This document shows, one piece after another, positions 33,204 through 42,483 of a stretch of DNA of 64,000 nucleotides (the stretch's first letter is position 1; each line of letters opens with the position of its first letter). Location: positions 186,001 through 250,000 of the forward strand of contig NZ_JACHHZ010000005.1 in the NCBI RefSeq assembly GCF_014202975.1. The letters are read 5' to 3'. A model generated the notes under the pieces. That model searched no databases, had not been told where the DNA came from, and was given only the letters and a program-made list of their open reading frames with translations. A program made the position numbers and the translations under genes. This DNA is from Povalibacter uvarum. GTDB taxonomy: Bacteria; Pseudomonadota; Gammaproteobacteria; Steroidobacterales; Steroidobacteraceae.

Positions 33204-34250
33204 ATGGCTGGCGTCGCCAGCAAACGCATCCTCTTAGCCATGCTGGCAGCATTCCTGCTGCCAGCGCTCGCCGCTGCACGCGAAAAAGTGGATGTCATCT
33301 ATGTCGCCAACGGCGATCGCATCACGGGCGAGATCGTTTCGCTCGAGTACGGCCAGCTCAGCGTCAAGACTGACTCGCTGGGAACGATCAGCATCGAATG
33401 GCCCGACGTCAGGTCTGTCGAGAGCAAGCAGGGGTTCATTCTCGAAGATCTTCACGGCGGCCGCTTCTACGGCACGCTCGTGACGGATGCGAAGACTCAG
33501 AAGCTGACCGTTGCCGAGGAGGGCGGTGCGCCGTCGCTCATCAATCTGCTCGACGTGACCCGCATCTCCCCGGGCGAGAGCACGTTCTTCAGCCGCATGC
33601 ACGGCTCGTTCTCGGTGGGCTTCGACTACACGAAATCGAGCGACATCACGACGGTGAGCGGCGCGATGGATCTTTCGTATCGTGCTCCTGAGTTCGCATG
33701 GTCACTGAGCGCGGACGTCAACTCGACGAAGGATCCCGTGCAAGGCACCCTGGATCGCGACTCGCTCACTTACGGTTACCAGTGGCTTCGCGCGCACAAG
33801 CGCTTCTGGGCCGGGATTGCTGCACTGGAGCGCAATGAAGAGACCGGCATCGACGCACGTTTCACGCTCGGCGGCGGCATCGGCAAGTACTTCCATCAGA
33901 CATCGCGCAGCGAAATCTCGGGCCTCATGGGTCTCGCACTGACGAGGGAGTGGGCTACAGGCGAAGCAGACAGCCAGAACAGCCTCGAAGGCCTGATCAG
34001 CGGCAGCTGGCGGATCTTCAAGTTCTCGACGCCCAAGGTGAGCCTGAACGCGAACGTCACGCTCTACCCGAGCATCACCGAGTCCGGCCGTTATCGAACG
34101 AGCTCCAACCTGACCCTGCGCCGCGAAATCGTCACCGACTTCTACCTCGACCTGTCGCTCTACCAGTCATACGACAGCGATCCGCCGGATGTAACTGCAG
34201 AGAAGGATGACTACGGTATTACTACGTCGCTTGGCTATTCCTTCTACTAG
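33204..34250 (+). CDS. DUF481 outer-membrane protein
   Basis: 348 aa. The signal peptide ends ALAAAREK. An N-terminal SH3-like region (VIYVANGDRITGEIVSLEYGQLSVKT; ISIEWPDVRSVES) precedes a barrel with repeated strand motifs (FSVGFDYTKSSDITTVSGAMDLSYRAPEF; DFYLDLSLYQSYDSDPP). The C-terminus TSLGYSFY ends in an aromatic residue. The DUF481 family is predicted to be salt-induced outer-membrane proteins; the role is unproven. It follows the DUF4136 gene closely. Confidence 0.87.
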   Translation: MAGVASKRILLAMLAAFLLPALAAAREKVDVIYVANGDRITGEIVSLEYGQLSVKTDSLGTISIEWPDVRSVESKQGFILEDLHGGRFYGTLVTDAKTQKLTVAEEGGAPSLINLLDVTRISPGESTFFSRMHGSFSVGFDYTKSSDITTVSGAMDLSYRAPEFAWSLSADVNSTKDPVQGTLDRDSLTYGYQWLRAHKRFWAGIAALERNEETGIDARFTLGGGIGKYFHQTSRSEISGLMGLALTREWATGEADSQNSLEGLISGSWRIFKFSTPKVSLNANVTLYPSITESGRYRTSSNLTLRREIVTDFYLDLSLYQSYDSDPPDVTAEKDDYGITTSLGYSFY

Positions 34251-34327
34251 AAGCGGTTAGCGGATAGCGGTTAGGAAGAAGGAAGAATTCCCTCCTTCTC
34301 GACTACCCGCCAACCGCTAACCGCTTC
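34250..34327. terminator. Long inverted repeat between convergent barrel genes
   Basis: AGAAGCGGTTAGCGG at the left pairs perfectly with CCGCTAACCGCTTCT at the right, with an inner GAAGAAGG / CCTTCT stem. It starts at the DUF481 stop and ends just before the stop of the convergent BamA/TamA-like gene, so it is a likely two-way transcript terminator, though without a T run. Confidence 0.6.
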
Positions 34328-34333
34328 TCCCCT

Positions 34334-35491
34334 TCACAGTCCCCACCCGCTCCCCATCTGCAGATAGAACGCCCATTCCTCAGGGCCCTTCGCGACATCG
34401 ATTCCGACCTGAAGCCCCAGCGCGCGTGAAATGAGGTAGCGCGTGCCGACGCCGCCGGCCCAGCGGCTCTCCGCGTCGTCCATTTCGCCGAAGGAATCGG
34501 CGGCGCGACCGACACCGGCGAACGCGACGGCGAACCAGCGGCCGTCGATGTCGTAGCGGGCTTCGGCTTCGGTGGTGAGAACGGCGTCGCCTTGATACCG
34601 ACCCTTTGCGATGCCGCGCTGATTGATCGAGGGCAGCGCGTAGAAGGGGACGTCGCCTGACGTGAAGTTCGTGTCGAGACGCAGGCCGACCACCCATCGG
34701 TCGGTCGGGTCGAGGAACCAGCGGTTCTTGCCGTCGACTTCGGTGTAGTCGAAATCCTGGGTGAACGAGCCCCAGTGCTGGCGCACGTACCATTCGGACT
34801 GCAGTCCGCGGCTCGGCGTGAAGATGTTGTCGCGCGAGTCGTACAGCATGACGAGGCCGGCACCCAGGTTCTCGACGTCGCCGTTCAATTGATCGAAGAC
34901 CGGCGGCGCATTGTCTTCATCGAGTCCCGTTTCGGCATCGAGATAGATGAGCTGCCCTCCCAGCCAGATGCGCGATGAGCCCAGCTTCCAGACCAGTTGC
35001 TGGAACGTTGCCCATCCCTTCATGTTGTAGCCGACACCGTCGTTCAGGCGAGGGAAGTCTTCGCCGCCGTAGAACGTGAGATTGATGTCCATCGCGGCGA
35101 CGCCGCCGGTGTAGCGCATCGTGTTGTTGCGCCAGATGCCGAGATGGCCGAGGCCGCCGATCTTGGTCCCGTTCTCGGTGGCAGCGCCCATGACCATGCT
35201 GACGCTCGGCGGCGTGAAGTCGGGTTTCTCGCCGGCGGGCGCGCCTGACGGTCCCTTGCGATGAAAGAACGCGAGCGCGACTCCGCCGCCGTAGCCGACA
35301 GCGGGCTCCGTGATGATGACGGGGATCGGCAGAAAACCTTTTCGATCGAGCAGCCAGCGACTGCCATCGAAGCGGCCGTCCTGCGGGTCGGTGAACAACT
35401 CACGCCACGTTTCGGCATGCGCGGTGCCGCCGAGGAGCGCAGCCAGCGACGCAACGAATGACAATCGAACCCACTTGGCGACAAACGGCAT
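34334..35491 (-). CDS. BamA/TamA-like surface-antigen outer-membrane barrel
   Basis: About 385 aa. The signal peptide ends GGTAHAET. The C-terminal barrel carries the Omp85-type signatures YDSRDNIFTPSRGLQSEWYVRQHWG, SINQRGIAKGRYQGDAVLTTEAEARYDI and RWAGGVGTRYLISRALGLQVGIDVAKG. There are no POTRA domains, so it resembles the short patatin-associated or orphan Omp85-type proteins. Function unknown. ATG 35491 has AGGAGATC at 8-base spacing; the longer frame to 35617 is unsupported. Confidence 0.83.
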   Translation of the reverse strand: MPFVAKWVRLSFVASLAALLGGTAHAETWRELFTDPQDGRFDGSRWLLDRKGFLPIPVIITEPAVGYGGGVALAFFHRKGPSGAPAGEKPDFTPPSVSMVMGAATENGTKIGGLGHLGIWRNNTMRYTGGVAAMDINLTFYGGEDFPRLNDGVGYNMKGWATFQQLVWKLGSSRIWLGGQLIYLDAETGLDEDNAPPVFDQLNGDVENLGAGLVMLYDSRDNIFTPSRGLQSEWYVRQHWGSFTQDFDYTEVDGKNRWFLDPTDRWVVGLRLDTNFTSGDVPFYALPSINQRGIAKGRYQGDAVLTTEAEARYDIDGRWFAVAFAGVGRAADSFGEMDDAESRWAGGVGTRYLISRALGLQVGIDVAKGPEEWAFYLQMGSGWGL

Positions 35492-35610
35492 TTGCCGATC
35501 TCCTGCAATCATGGGTGCAGGCTCGCGCATCGCCGGCGGTATTGTCGATCCGTGTGAAGGGCATCTTCCGATGTTCTCCTTGTGCGGATGCTCAAGCTCG
35601 CGTGGTTGGC

Positions 35611-35740
35611 GAAGCATCCGTCATCCCTGCGAAAGCGGGGATACATGACCTTTATTCGGATGGATTCCCGCGTTCGCGGGAATGACGGAGGCATCGCCTG
35701 TGGCGATTACGTCCGACTGAAGTCGGACCCACAACAAGAC
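35611..35740. repeat. 130-base composite repeat, copy 1 of a tandem pair
   Basis: Starts GAAGCATCCGTCATCCCTGC and ends GTCGGACCCACAACAAGAC. It contains paired A palindromes, GGAGGCATCGCC and a B right half. The same 130-base block recurs at 35809-35938 with only a few base differences. Confidence 0.88.
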
Positions 35741-35780
35741 CGCCAGCTCAGCTAGCATCGCGGATCCATCCCTTCTGACT

Positions 35781-35938
35781 GTGGGTCCGGCTTTAGCCGG
35801 ACGTTAGCGAAGCATTCGTCATCCCCGCGAAAGCGGGGATCCATGACCTTCATTCGGATGGATTCCCGCGTTCGCGGGAATGACGGAGGCATCGCCTGCG
35901 GCGATTGCGTCCGACTGAAGTCGGACCCACAACAAGAC
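35781..35938. repeat. B left half plus second 130-base composite copy
   Basis: GTGGGTCCGGCTTTAGCCGG leads into a copy of the 130-base block (35809-35938). Together they make a full A+B composite. Confidence 0.88.
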
Positions 35939-35978
35939 GCTCAGTCCACCCTTCGCTGCCGTGGCACCAGTTGGTCGC

Positions 35979-37151
35979 CTAGCAGCTGGTAGCGGAGCCT
36001 TCCTCTTCCATCGCCGACGGCGCGTTGTCCTCAAGGTGCAGCGTAAAGTGCACCGTCGTCCCCTTCCCCAGCTCACTCTCGATCCAGATCCTGTTCTCAT
36101 GCGCATCGACGATGCGCCGGGTGATGTACAGGCCGAGGCCCGTCCCATGCCGGCGATCCGCCGAGCCCGACCAGTACGGATCGAACACGAGCGGCAGATC
36201 CTTGGCGGAAATGCCCGGGCCCGTATCGCGAACCGAGATTCGTACCGCGTCATCGAGGCGCGCGGCGCTGACGACGATCGTGTCGCCGTGCCGGCAGAAC
36301 TTGATCGCATTGCCCAGCAGGTTTGCGAGCACTTGCAGGACGCGCTCGCGGTCGCAGCTCACGACCATGTCCGGATTGTCGCAAGCGCCCGTCAGCCGGA
36401 TGCCCTTCGCTTCAGCGAGCGGTTCATGGACGGCAATAGCTTCGCTGACGAGCTTGCCCGCCGGCTCCGGCTTGATCGTCACGGCGATCTGACCGTTGCG
36501 GATATTGGCCATGTCGAGCAGGTCGGCGATCACGCGACTCATCAGATCGACCGTGCTCGTCAGCCGGCTGTGAATGGCGGCTTTCACGTCATCGCTCAGC
36601 TTCTCCGGCTTGCGATTGAGCAACTGCACGCCGCTCTTGATCGCCTGCAGGAAATTGCGGACGTCGTGCGACACGACCGCAAGGACGTCCTCGCGGGCCT
36701 GGACTGCTTCGCGCAGCAGCGCCTCGCTCTCCTGCAGTTGGCGATACTGTTCCGCGAGCCGCTTGCGCTGCTGATCCATCCCGATGAAGGTGTCCGCCTT
36801 GTGCCTGATCGCGTGCGGATCGACCGGTTTGAACAGGAAATCCACGGCCCCTGATTCGTACCCGCGAAACACGCGCTGGGCATCGCGGGCGCCGGCGGTG
36901 ACGAAAATGATCGGGATGTACTTCGAGCGTTCGGCGCCGCGCATGAGCTCGGCGAGCTCGAAGCCGTCTATTTCCGGCATCTGAATGTCGAGGAACGCGA
37001 GAGCAAACTCGTGCAACAGAATCAGCTCGAGTGCCTCGGTTCCGGAGCGCGCGAACAGAATTTCCGCGTCGTCGCGCCGCAGGAGCGCTTCGAGCGCAGT
37101 CAGGTTCTCTTCCGTGTCGTCGACCAGAAGAATTTTTGACTTGGTCGTCAT
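35979..37151 (-). CDS. Receiver-histidine kinase (REC-HisKA-HATPase), cytoplasmic
   Basis: About 390 aa. N-terminal receiver: ILLVDDTEENL, Asp in LAFLDIQMPEIDG, Lys in FLFKPVD. A short coiled linker is followed by HisKA (VLAVVSHDVRNFLQAIKSG) and HATPase_c (NLLGNAIKFCRHGD, DTGPGISAKDLPLVFDPYW, GTGLGLYITRRIVDAHEN). No membrane segment. It overlaps the CheB stop by 4 bases (ATGA) and is the last gene of the kinase-CheR-CheB operon. It probably receives phosphate from, or passes it on to, the large hybrid kinase. Confidence 0.92.
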   Translation of the reverse strand: MTTKSKILLVDDTEENLTALEALLRRDDAEILFARSGTEALELILLHEFALAFLDIQMPEIDGFELAELMRGAERSKYIPIIFVTAGARDAQRVFRGYESGAVDFLFKPVDPHAIRHKADTFIGMDQQRKRLAEQYRQLQESEALLREAVQAREDVLAVVSHDVRNFLQAIKSGVQLLNRKPEKLSDDVKAAIHSRLTSTVDLMSRVIADLLDMANIRNGQIAVTIKPEPAGKLVSEAIAVHEPLAEAKGIRLTGACDNPDMVVSCDRERVLQVLANLLGNAIKFCRHGDTIVVSAARLDDAVRISVRDTGPGISAKDLPLVFDPYWSGSADRRHGTGLGLYITRRIVDAHENRIWIESELGKGTTVHFTLHLEDNAPSAMEEEGSATSC

Positions 37152-37777
37152 GCCGGGCTCCCTAACATCGAAGAGCGGACCGCGAACAGGGATGGCAGTT
37201 CCTTCGTCATCTCCGCCGGCGTCCACACATAGGTCGGTTTGAACAAAGCGAGGGCCGCGGATGGCATTGCCGCTGCCTCGGAAGCGGCGGGCGATTGCAC
37301 GATCGTGATGCCACCCACTGCTGCAACCTCATGCAGCCCTGCGGCACCATCGGCACTGGCGCCGCTCAGCAACATCGCCAGCAGGCGCCCGCCATACGTG
37401 TCGCGCGCCGACTGGAACAGGACGTCGATCGACGGTCGCGAGAAATGCACCGGATCGTCGACCGACAACGCGAACGCGCGATGCGACTCGATCAGCAGGT
37501 GATAACCGGGCGGCGCGAGATACACGACGCCGGGTTGCAGCGGCTCCTTGTCTTCGGCCTGCTGCACGGCAAGCAGGCAATCGCGAGCCAGCAATTCGGG
37601 CAGGCCTTCGGGCGGACGCGGCGGCAGATGCAGCACGACGACGACAGGCACGGCTGTGGTCGCCGGCATGGTGCGCAGGATCTGGCGCAGCACTTCCAAC
37701 GCACCCGCCGATCCGCCGACCACCACTGCGTCGAAGCGAGCGTCGGATGTCGAGGCGGTGGTGCTTCGCGCAGCCAT
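37148..37777 (-). CDS. CheB-type methylesterase domain protein without receiver
   Basis: About 209 aa, only the catalytic domain. Catalytic Ser in VVVGGSAGALEVL, His in VVVLHLPPRPPEGL and Asp in LSGASADGAAGLHEVAAVGG. Without a receiver it cannot be switched by direct phosphorylation like chemotaxis CheB. It starts at a TGATG junction with the cheR-like stop and overlaps the next kinase by 4 bases. In such clusters, CheB/CheR pairs probably modify a non-chemotaxis partner; no receptor gene is present here. Confidence 0.9.
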   Translation of the reverse strand: MAARSTTASTSDARFDAVVVGGSAGALEVLRQILRTMPATTAVPVVVVLHLPPRPPEGLPELLARDCLLAVQQAEDKEPLQPGVVYLAPPGYHLLIESHRAFALSVDDPVHFSRPSIDVLFQSARDTYGGRLLAMLLSGASADGAAGLHEVAAVGGITIVQSPAASEAAAMPSAALALFKPTYVWTPAEMTKELPSLFAVRSSMLGSPA

Positions 37778-38598
37778 CAGTCGACCCTCCGGAATATTTT
37801 GGGCCCGACGCTCATCGGATTGAATCGCGGCGCCTGGGCCGAGAAGCGAATGGATTCCTTCGTCCCGAGGCACAGGAAGCCGCGCGGACAGAGTGCATCC
37901 GCGAAGAGTCCCAGCGCACGATCCTGCAGCTCGCGGTCGAAGTAGATCAGCACGTTGCGACACGACACGAGCTGGACTTCCGAAAAAATGCTGTCCGTCG
38001 CAAGACTGTGATCGGCGAACGTGATGCGACGGCGCAGCTCCGGCGCCATCACGGCGTTGTCCTGATCGGCGTGATAGTAATCCGAGAGCGAACCGGTGCC
38101 GCCGGCGGCGCGATAGTTGAGAATGAACTGACGCAGTCGATCGAGCGCATACACTCCGGTCTGCGCTTTGCGCAGGCTGTCGTCGTTGATGTCGGTCGCG
38201 TAGATCAGCGTTCGATCGAGCAGTCCTTCCTCGGCGAGCAGGATCGCGAAGGAGTACGCCTCTTCGCCCGTGCTGCATCCCGCGATCCATAGTTTCAGCG
38301 ACGGATACGTCGCAAGGATCGGCACCACGTGCTGGCGCAGCGCGAGGAAAAATTCGGGATCCCGGAAGAGGTCCGTGACCTGGATCGTCAGGTACGCGAG
38401 CAGGCGAGGGAATGCCCGTTCGTCGTGAAGGATGCGCGCCTGCAGCGCCGAGATGCTCTCGCAGTGCATGGCAGTCAAGGCCTGGATGAGACGCCGCCGG
38501 ATCGACGCAATCGCGTACTGCCGGAAATCGTAGTGGAAGCGCTCATAGATCGCCTCCAGCAGCAGCCGGATTTCGAGGTCAGTGACCTCCGGCCTCAA
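37777..38598 (-). CDS. CheR-type protein-glutamate methyltransferase
   Basis: 273 aa. The N-terminal helical domain (YERFHYDFRQYAIASIRRRL) and SAM fold (KLWIAGCSTGEEAYSFAILLAE; IYATDINDDSLRKAQTG; LVSCRNVLIYFDRELQDRAL) are typical of CheR. It starts with TTG 38598, which overlaps the hybrid kinase stop (TTGA). The TTG start and overlap suggest expression tied to the upstream gene. Confidence 0.91.
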   Translation of the reverse strand: MRPEVTDLEIRLLLEAIYERFHYDFRQYAIASIRRRLIQALTAMHCESISALQARILHDERAFPRLLAYLTIQVTDLFRDPEFFLALRQHVVPILATYPSLKLWIAGCSTGEEAYSFAILLAEEGLLDRTLIYATDINDDSLRKAQTGVYALDRLRQFILNYRAAGGTGSLSDYYHADQDNAVMAPELRRRITFADHSLATDSIFSEVQLVSCRNVLIYFDRELQDRALGLFADALCPRGFLCLGTKESIRFSAQAPRFNPMSVGPKIFRRVD

Positions 38599-41500
38599 CG
38601 CGCCGCTCCCTGGCGTGCGGCCGGCATCCAGATGCGCAGCAGCGACAGCAGCTTCTCGATGTCGATCGGCTTCGTGATGTAGTCGTTCGCACCGGCGTCC
38701 AGACAGCGTTGCCGGTCGTCCGGCATGGCCTTCGCAGTCAGCGCAATGATAGGGAGCGACTTCAGATCGTCGCGCGCACGGATGTGGCGCATCGCTTCGA
38801 AGCCGTCCATCTCCGGCATCATGATGTCCATCAGGATCAGGTCGATCTGGTTGCCGGGTTGCAACGCCGCCAGTGCTTCGCGTCCGTTGCGGGCGATCTC
38901 GAGAATCGCGCCATGTGGTTCGAGCACGCGACTGATCGCGAACACGTTACGCACGTCATCTTCGACGAGCAGGATGCGCCGCTTGTCGAACACGGACTCG
39001 CGGCTGCGCGCGACGCGCAGCATCCGCTGTTGTTCCAGCGGCAGCGAAGCCTCGACGCGATGCAGGAACAGAGTCACTTCGTCGAGCAGACGTTCGGGAG
39101 AGCGTGCGCCCTTGATGATGATCGACTTCGAGTAGCGTCGGAGCTGCTGTTCTTCCTCCGCGGACATCGTCCGCGCCGTGTACACGATGACCGGCGGGAA
39201 GGAGTACTTCTCGTCGGTCGCCATCTTCTGCAGCAGCTCGTAGCCGGTAGCATCCGGCAATCCGAGATCGAGAACCATGCAGTCGAAGGTTTCCGCACGC
39301 AGTTTCTCCAGCGCGTCGGCGACAGTGGAGACGGCGACGGGCCGCACCTGCTCGGATTGCAGCAGGCGCACCATGCTGTCCCGCTGCACCGTGTTGTCTT
39401 CGACGATGAGCACGGCACCCTGGCCGGTCGCCGCCTTGCGCTCCAGGTTCGCGAGCGCCGTGATCAGCTGTTCGCGTTCGACAGGTTTGCGCAGCACGTT
39501 GGCCGCGCCCATCTCGAGCGCAGTCTGCGAATAGTCGAAGCCGGACACGACCTGCACGGGGATGTGCCGCGTCGCCGGGTTGTGCTTCAACCGATCGAGC
39601 ACGGTGAGGCCCGTGTGATCGGGCAGTCGCATGTCGAGAACGATCGCGGTGGGCCGGTACTTCAGCGCAAGTTCGATGCCCTCGTCCGCGGTCGACGCGA
39701 TGATGCATTCGAACTGGAAGCCGGAGGCCAGCGTCGCAATCGTGCTTGCGAAGGAAGGATCGTCTTCGATGATCAGTAGCACGCGGCCGGAGTGCGGCAC
39801 CGCAGATGGCTCGCGAATCGGAACGACCGCGGCTTTTGGTGCGACGTGACGTGTTGCTTGATGCGCCGGAGGTGCCGCCGGCGGGGCCTGCGCCTTGTCG
39901 GCAGGCATGACCTGAGGCAGAAGGAGTGTGAAAGTGCTGCCGCAGCCCGGTGTGCTCGCCAGTTCGATCCGACCGCCGAGCATGGCGGCCAGTTCACGCG
40001 AGATCGAAAGACCGAGGCCCGTGCCGCCGAAGCGACGATTCGTCGTGCCGTCAGCCTGGCGGAACGGCTCGAAGATCACTTCATGCTGCGCGGGATCGAT
40101 GCCGATGCCCGTGTCTTCGACAGTGAGCGCGATCCACTCGGGCGTGGCTTGCGGGACGAACACGTTCAGTCGCACGTGGCCCTGCGAGGTGAACTTCAAC
40201 GCATTCGACAGGAGGTTCTTCAGGATCTGTCGCAGCCGCTGCGAATCGGTCTGCAGCGAGACCGGTGAGTCGGGTGCGACCTGGATCTCGAAGGCCACGT
40301 GCTTCTGATCGGCGAGCGGCTTGAAGACCTGCGACATGTTGTCGAGCAGCTGCCGCATGCCCACGGTTTCGCGCACCACATCGATCTGGCGGGCTTCGAT
40401 CTTCGACAGATCGAGGATGTCGTTGATGAGCTCGAGCAGGTCGTTGCCCGCCGCGTAGATGTTGTTCGCGAACTTGACCTGTTCGTCGGTGAGATTGCCC
40501 GACTGGTTGTCGGCCAGGAGCTTCGCGAGGATGAGCGAGCTGTTGAGCGGCGTACGCAGCTCGTGCGACATGTTCGCCAGGAATTCGTTCTTGTACTGGT
40601 TGGCGCGGCCGAGCTCCGACGCCTTTTCCGAGAGGACCGCCTGCGCCTTCGCCAGATCGTCGCGCTGCTGCTCGAGCATCTGCGTGTACTCTTCGAGCTG
40701 CATGTTGCTCTGCGCGAGCTCATGCTGCTGCGCCTCGAGGTGTGCCTGCGATTCCTTCAGCGCCTTCGTCTGGACCTCGAGCTCTTCGTTGCTGACGCGC
40801 AGCTCTTCCTGTTGCGTCTGCAGTTCTTCACTCTGGCGCTGGGTTTCTTCCAGGAGGTCTTCGAGGCGCGTGCGATCCTTCGCCGAGCGCACGGCGTTCG
40901 CGAGCGATTCGGAGATCCGGTCGAGCAGCTCGCGTTCGATCGTCGCCGTCGGCTTCAGGAAGCCGAGCTCGATCACCGCGTGAACTTCGTTCTCCGAAAT
41001 AGCCGGCGCCAGCAGAAGCTCGCGCGGCTGGGCCGAGCCGAGGCTCGATGTCACCGGCAGATAATTCGCCGGCACCTCACGAATGTGGAGCGCGCGGCGT
41101 TCCTTTGCCGCCTGCCCGAGCAGGCCCTCGCCGGGCTGGATGTCGCCATCGCGCCCCGGGGGCGGTGTGTAGGCGTAACCCGCGAAGCGCTGGAAGCTTC
41201 CGTCGCCCATCGCGAGGTACACCGCACCGACCTGCGCACCCAGATGGGTCGCGAGGAATGACAGCACTTCGTCGCCGAGGCGATTGAGTCGCTGTTCGCC
41301 CTGGATCCTCGTGCCGAACTGCATGAGGGCGGTGCGCAGCCAGACCTGCTGTTCACGCGTCCGATAGTCCTTCGAGGTCGTTATGGCTGCCATGGCGATG
41401 AGAACGAAAAGCAGTGCGGACCCACCGGTCGTGACCCAGACGGAGAACTGCGATGCCTTCTGCCACTCGGTCTCGCGCTCACGCAGGAGCGTCTGCTCTT

Positions 41501-42029
41501 CCTGCACCATCTCGGTGGTCAGCGCGCGGATCTGATCCATGACGACTTTGCCGCTGTCGCTGCGGACGAGCTCCAGTGCTGCCGCGTTGCTGCCGTTCTG
41601 ACGCAGCTGGATGGTCTGGGACAGTTCAGCAAGCTTGCCTTCGATCAGTGTCTTCAGAGCCTCGAGACGCTCCAGTTGTCTCGGGTTGTCCTGCAGCATT
41701 CCGCGCAGCCGGCGCAGGTCGGTGGGGATTTCGGCAATCGCCGCACTGTAAGGCTCCAGATACGTCGTTTCCCCGACGAGCATGTAACCGCGTTGTCCGG
41801 TTTCCGCATTGATGACTCGCGCCTGCAGTTGCTGAAGGTTGCTCACGACCTCGAGCGTGCGAGCCACTCGTTCCCGCGATTCCGTCCGGTTCTGCAGCGA
41901 GACGTACGTGACGTAGCCGATCAGCAGCATCGCGAGGATCGCGAGAATGAATCCCACGAGGGTGCCCCAGGGCAGGGGAAGGCGCGAATGGAGACGGGAC
42001 GCTTCTGCGGCGGCTTGGGTGTCGGTCAT
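38595..42029 (-). CDS. Hybrid histidine kinase: CHASE3, GAF, HisKA-HATPase, three receivers
   Basis: 1144 aa. Two membrane helices (about 23-44 and 197-220) flank a CHASE3-type periplasmic sensor (RVINAETGQRGYMLVGETTYL). A GAF region follows (LATHLGAQVGAVYLAMGDG), then a long coiled coil rich in Glu and Gln (about 395-475), HisKA (FLANMSHELRTPLNSSLIL) and HATPase_c (NLLSNALKFTSQG; FGGTGLGLSISRELAAMLGG). Three receivers follow, with acceptor Asp in IVLDMRLPD, MVLDLGLPD and ILMDIMMPEMDG. It leads a four-gene operon with CheR, CheB and a second kinase, all with overlapping ends. Its periplasmic ligand is unknown. Confidence 0.94.
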   Translation of the reverse strand: MTDTQAAAEASRLHSRLPLPWGTLVGFILAILAMLLIGYVTYVSLQNRTESRERVARTLEVVSNLQQLQARVINAETGQRGYMLVGETTYLEPYSAAIAEIPTDLRRLRGMLQDNPRQLERLEALKTLIEGKLAELSQTIQLRQNGSNAAALELVRSDSGKVVMDQIRALTTEMVQEEQTLLRERETEWQKASQFSVWVTTGGSALLFVLIAMAAITTSKDYRTREQQVWLRTALMQFGTRIQGEQRLNRLGDEVLSFLATHLGAQVGAVYLAMGDGSFQRFAGYAYTPPPGRDGDIQPGEGLLGQAAKERRALHIREVPANYLPVTSSLGSAQPRELLLAPAISENEVHAVIELGFLKPTATIERELLDRISESLANAVRSAKDRTRLEDLLEETQRQSEELQTQQEELRVSNEELEVQTKALKESQAHLEAQQHELAQSNMQLEEYTQMLEQQRDDLAKAQAVLSEKASELGRANQYKNEFLANMSHELRTPLNSSLILAKLLADNQSGNLTDEQVKFANNIYAAGNDLLELINDILDLSKIEARQIDVVRETVGMRQLLDNMSQVFKPLADQKHVAFEIQVAPDSPVSLQTDSQRLRQILKNLLSNALKFTSQGHVRLNVFVPQATPEWIALTVEDTGIGIDPAQHEVIFEPFRQADGTTNRRFGGTGLGLSISRELAAMLGGRIELASTPGCGSTFTLLLPQVMPADKAQAPPAAPPAHQATRHVAPKAAVVPIREPSAVPHSGRVLLIIEDDPSFASTIATLASGFQFECIIASTADEGIELALKYRPTAIVLDMRLPDHTGLTVLDRLKHNPATRHIPVQVVSGFDYSQTALEMGAANVLRKPVEREQLITALANLERKAATGQGAVLIVEDNTVQRDSMVRLLQSEQVRPVAVSTVADALEKLRAETFDCMVLDLGLPDATGYELLQKMATDEKYSFPPVIVYTARTMSAEEEQQLRRYSKSIIIKGARSPERLLDEVTLFLHRVEASLPLEQQRMLRVARSRESVFDKRRILLVEDDVRNVFAISRVLEPHGAILEIARNGREALAALQPGNQIDLILMDIMMPEMDGFEAMRHIRARDDLKSLPIIALTAKAMPDDRQRCLDAGANDYITKPIDIEKLLSLLRIWMPAARQGAAR

Positions 42030-42483
42030 TGTCGTTCGGATTTCGTGTCGTGATTTACTAGTTATTCGGCCGCACCCATCTCACCCGCATCTCGTCGCGA
42101 GTCGATCTGCAGGGTCCGGTGATCTCTCCCTGCGAGCAGATCCCAGGCCAACAGAACCAGGGAATGGGGCGCTGCTCGCGGCCAACAGGTTCTAACGCCT
42201 CGGGAGGCGTCGTTGTTCCGCGACGCCGCGATTCGGCGGTCATGTGCGTCAACGATACCGGGATGAGCGGGAGTCGGACCAGTCGGCGTTCGTCAGCCGA
42301 TGACTCCATGCCTCACTTCGGTGGCGATCCGCTCTTGGCCACTGAAACGGTAGGCCTTAGCTTGCGGACTGCGCGCATTCTTCGTTGTTGAAAGTCGCAT
42401 CGCAACCGCAGGAACAAAGGTTCGCGGCGATCTCTTGCCCCCGGGTGAGTCATCACCGGTATCGATGCAACAGGAGAAGGATC
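42030..42483. other. 454-base divergent intergenic region
   Basis: It separates the large kinase operon (minus) from the BON gene (plus), so it should contain both promoters. I see several short inverted repeats (for example CCTCGGGAGG near 42199) but no certain promoter, gene or RNA. AGGAGAAGG just before 42484 is the BON ribosome site. Confidence 0.6.

Larger units (their letters stand above)
35492..35978. other. Repeat-filled intergenic region
   Basis: No gene seen in about 490 bases. More than half is REP sequence: two near-identical 130-base blocks and a B-type half element between them. Confidence 0.8.

Noticed and set aside
38709-41261. Long plus-strand open frames over the hybrid kinase
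   Set aside because: The composition is His/Arg/Leu-rich without motifs; the minus strand encodes a complete hybrid kinase.
42407-42440. GGAAC-type ECF promoter upstream of the BON gene
   Set aside because: A GGAAC is present near 42411 but no convincing -10 partner at the right distance was found, so it is not listed.
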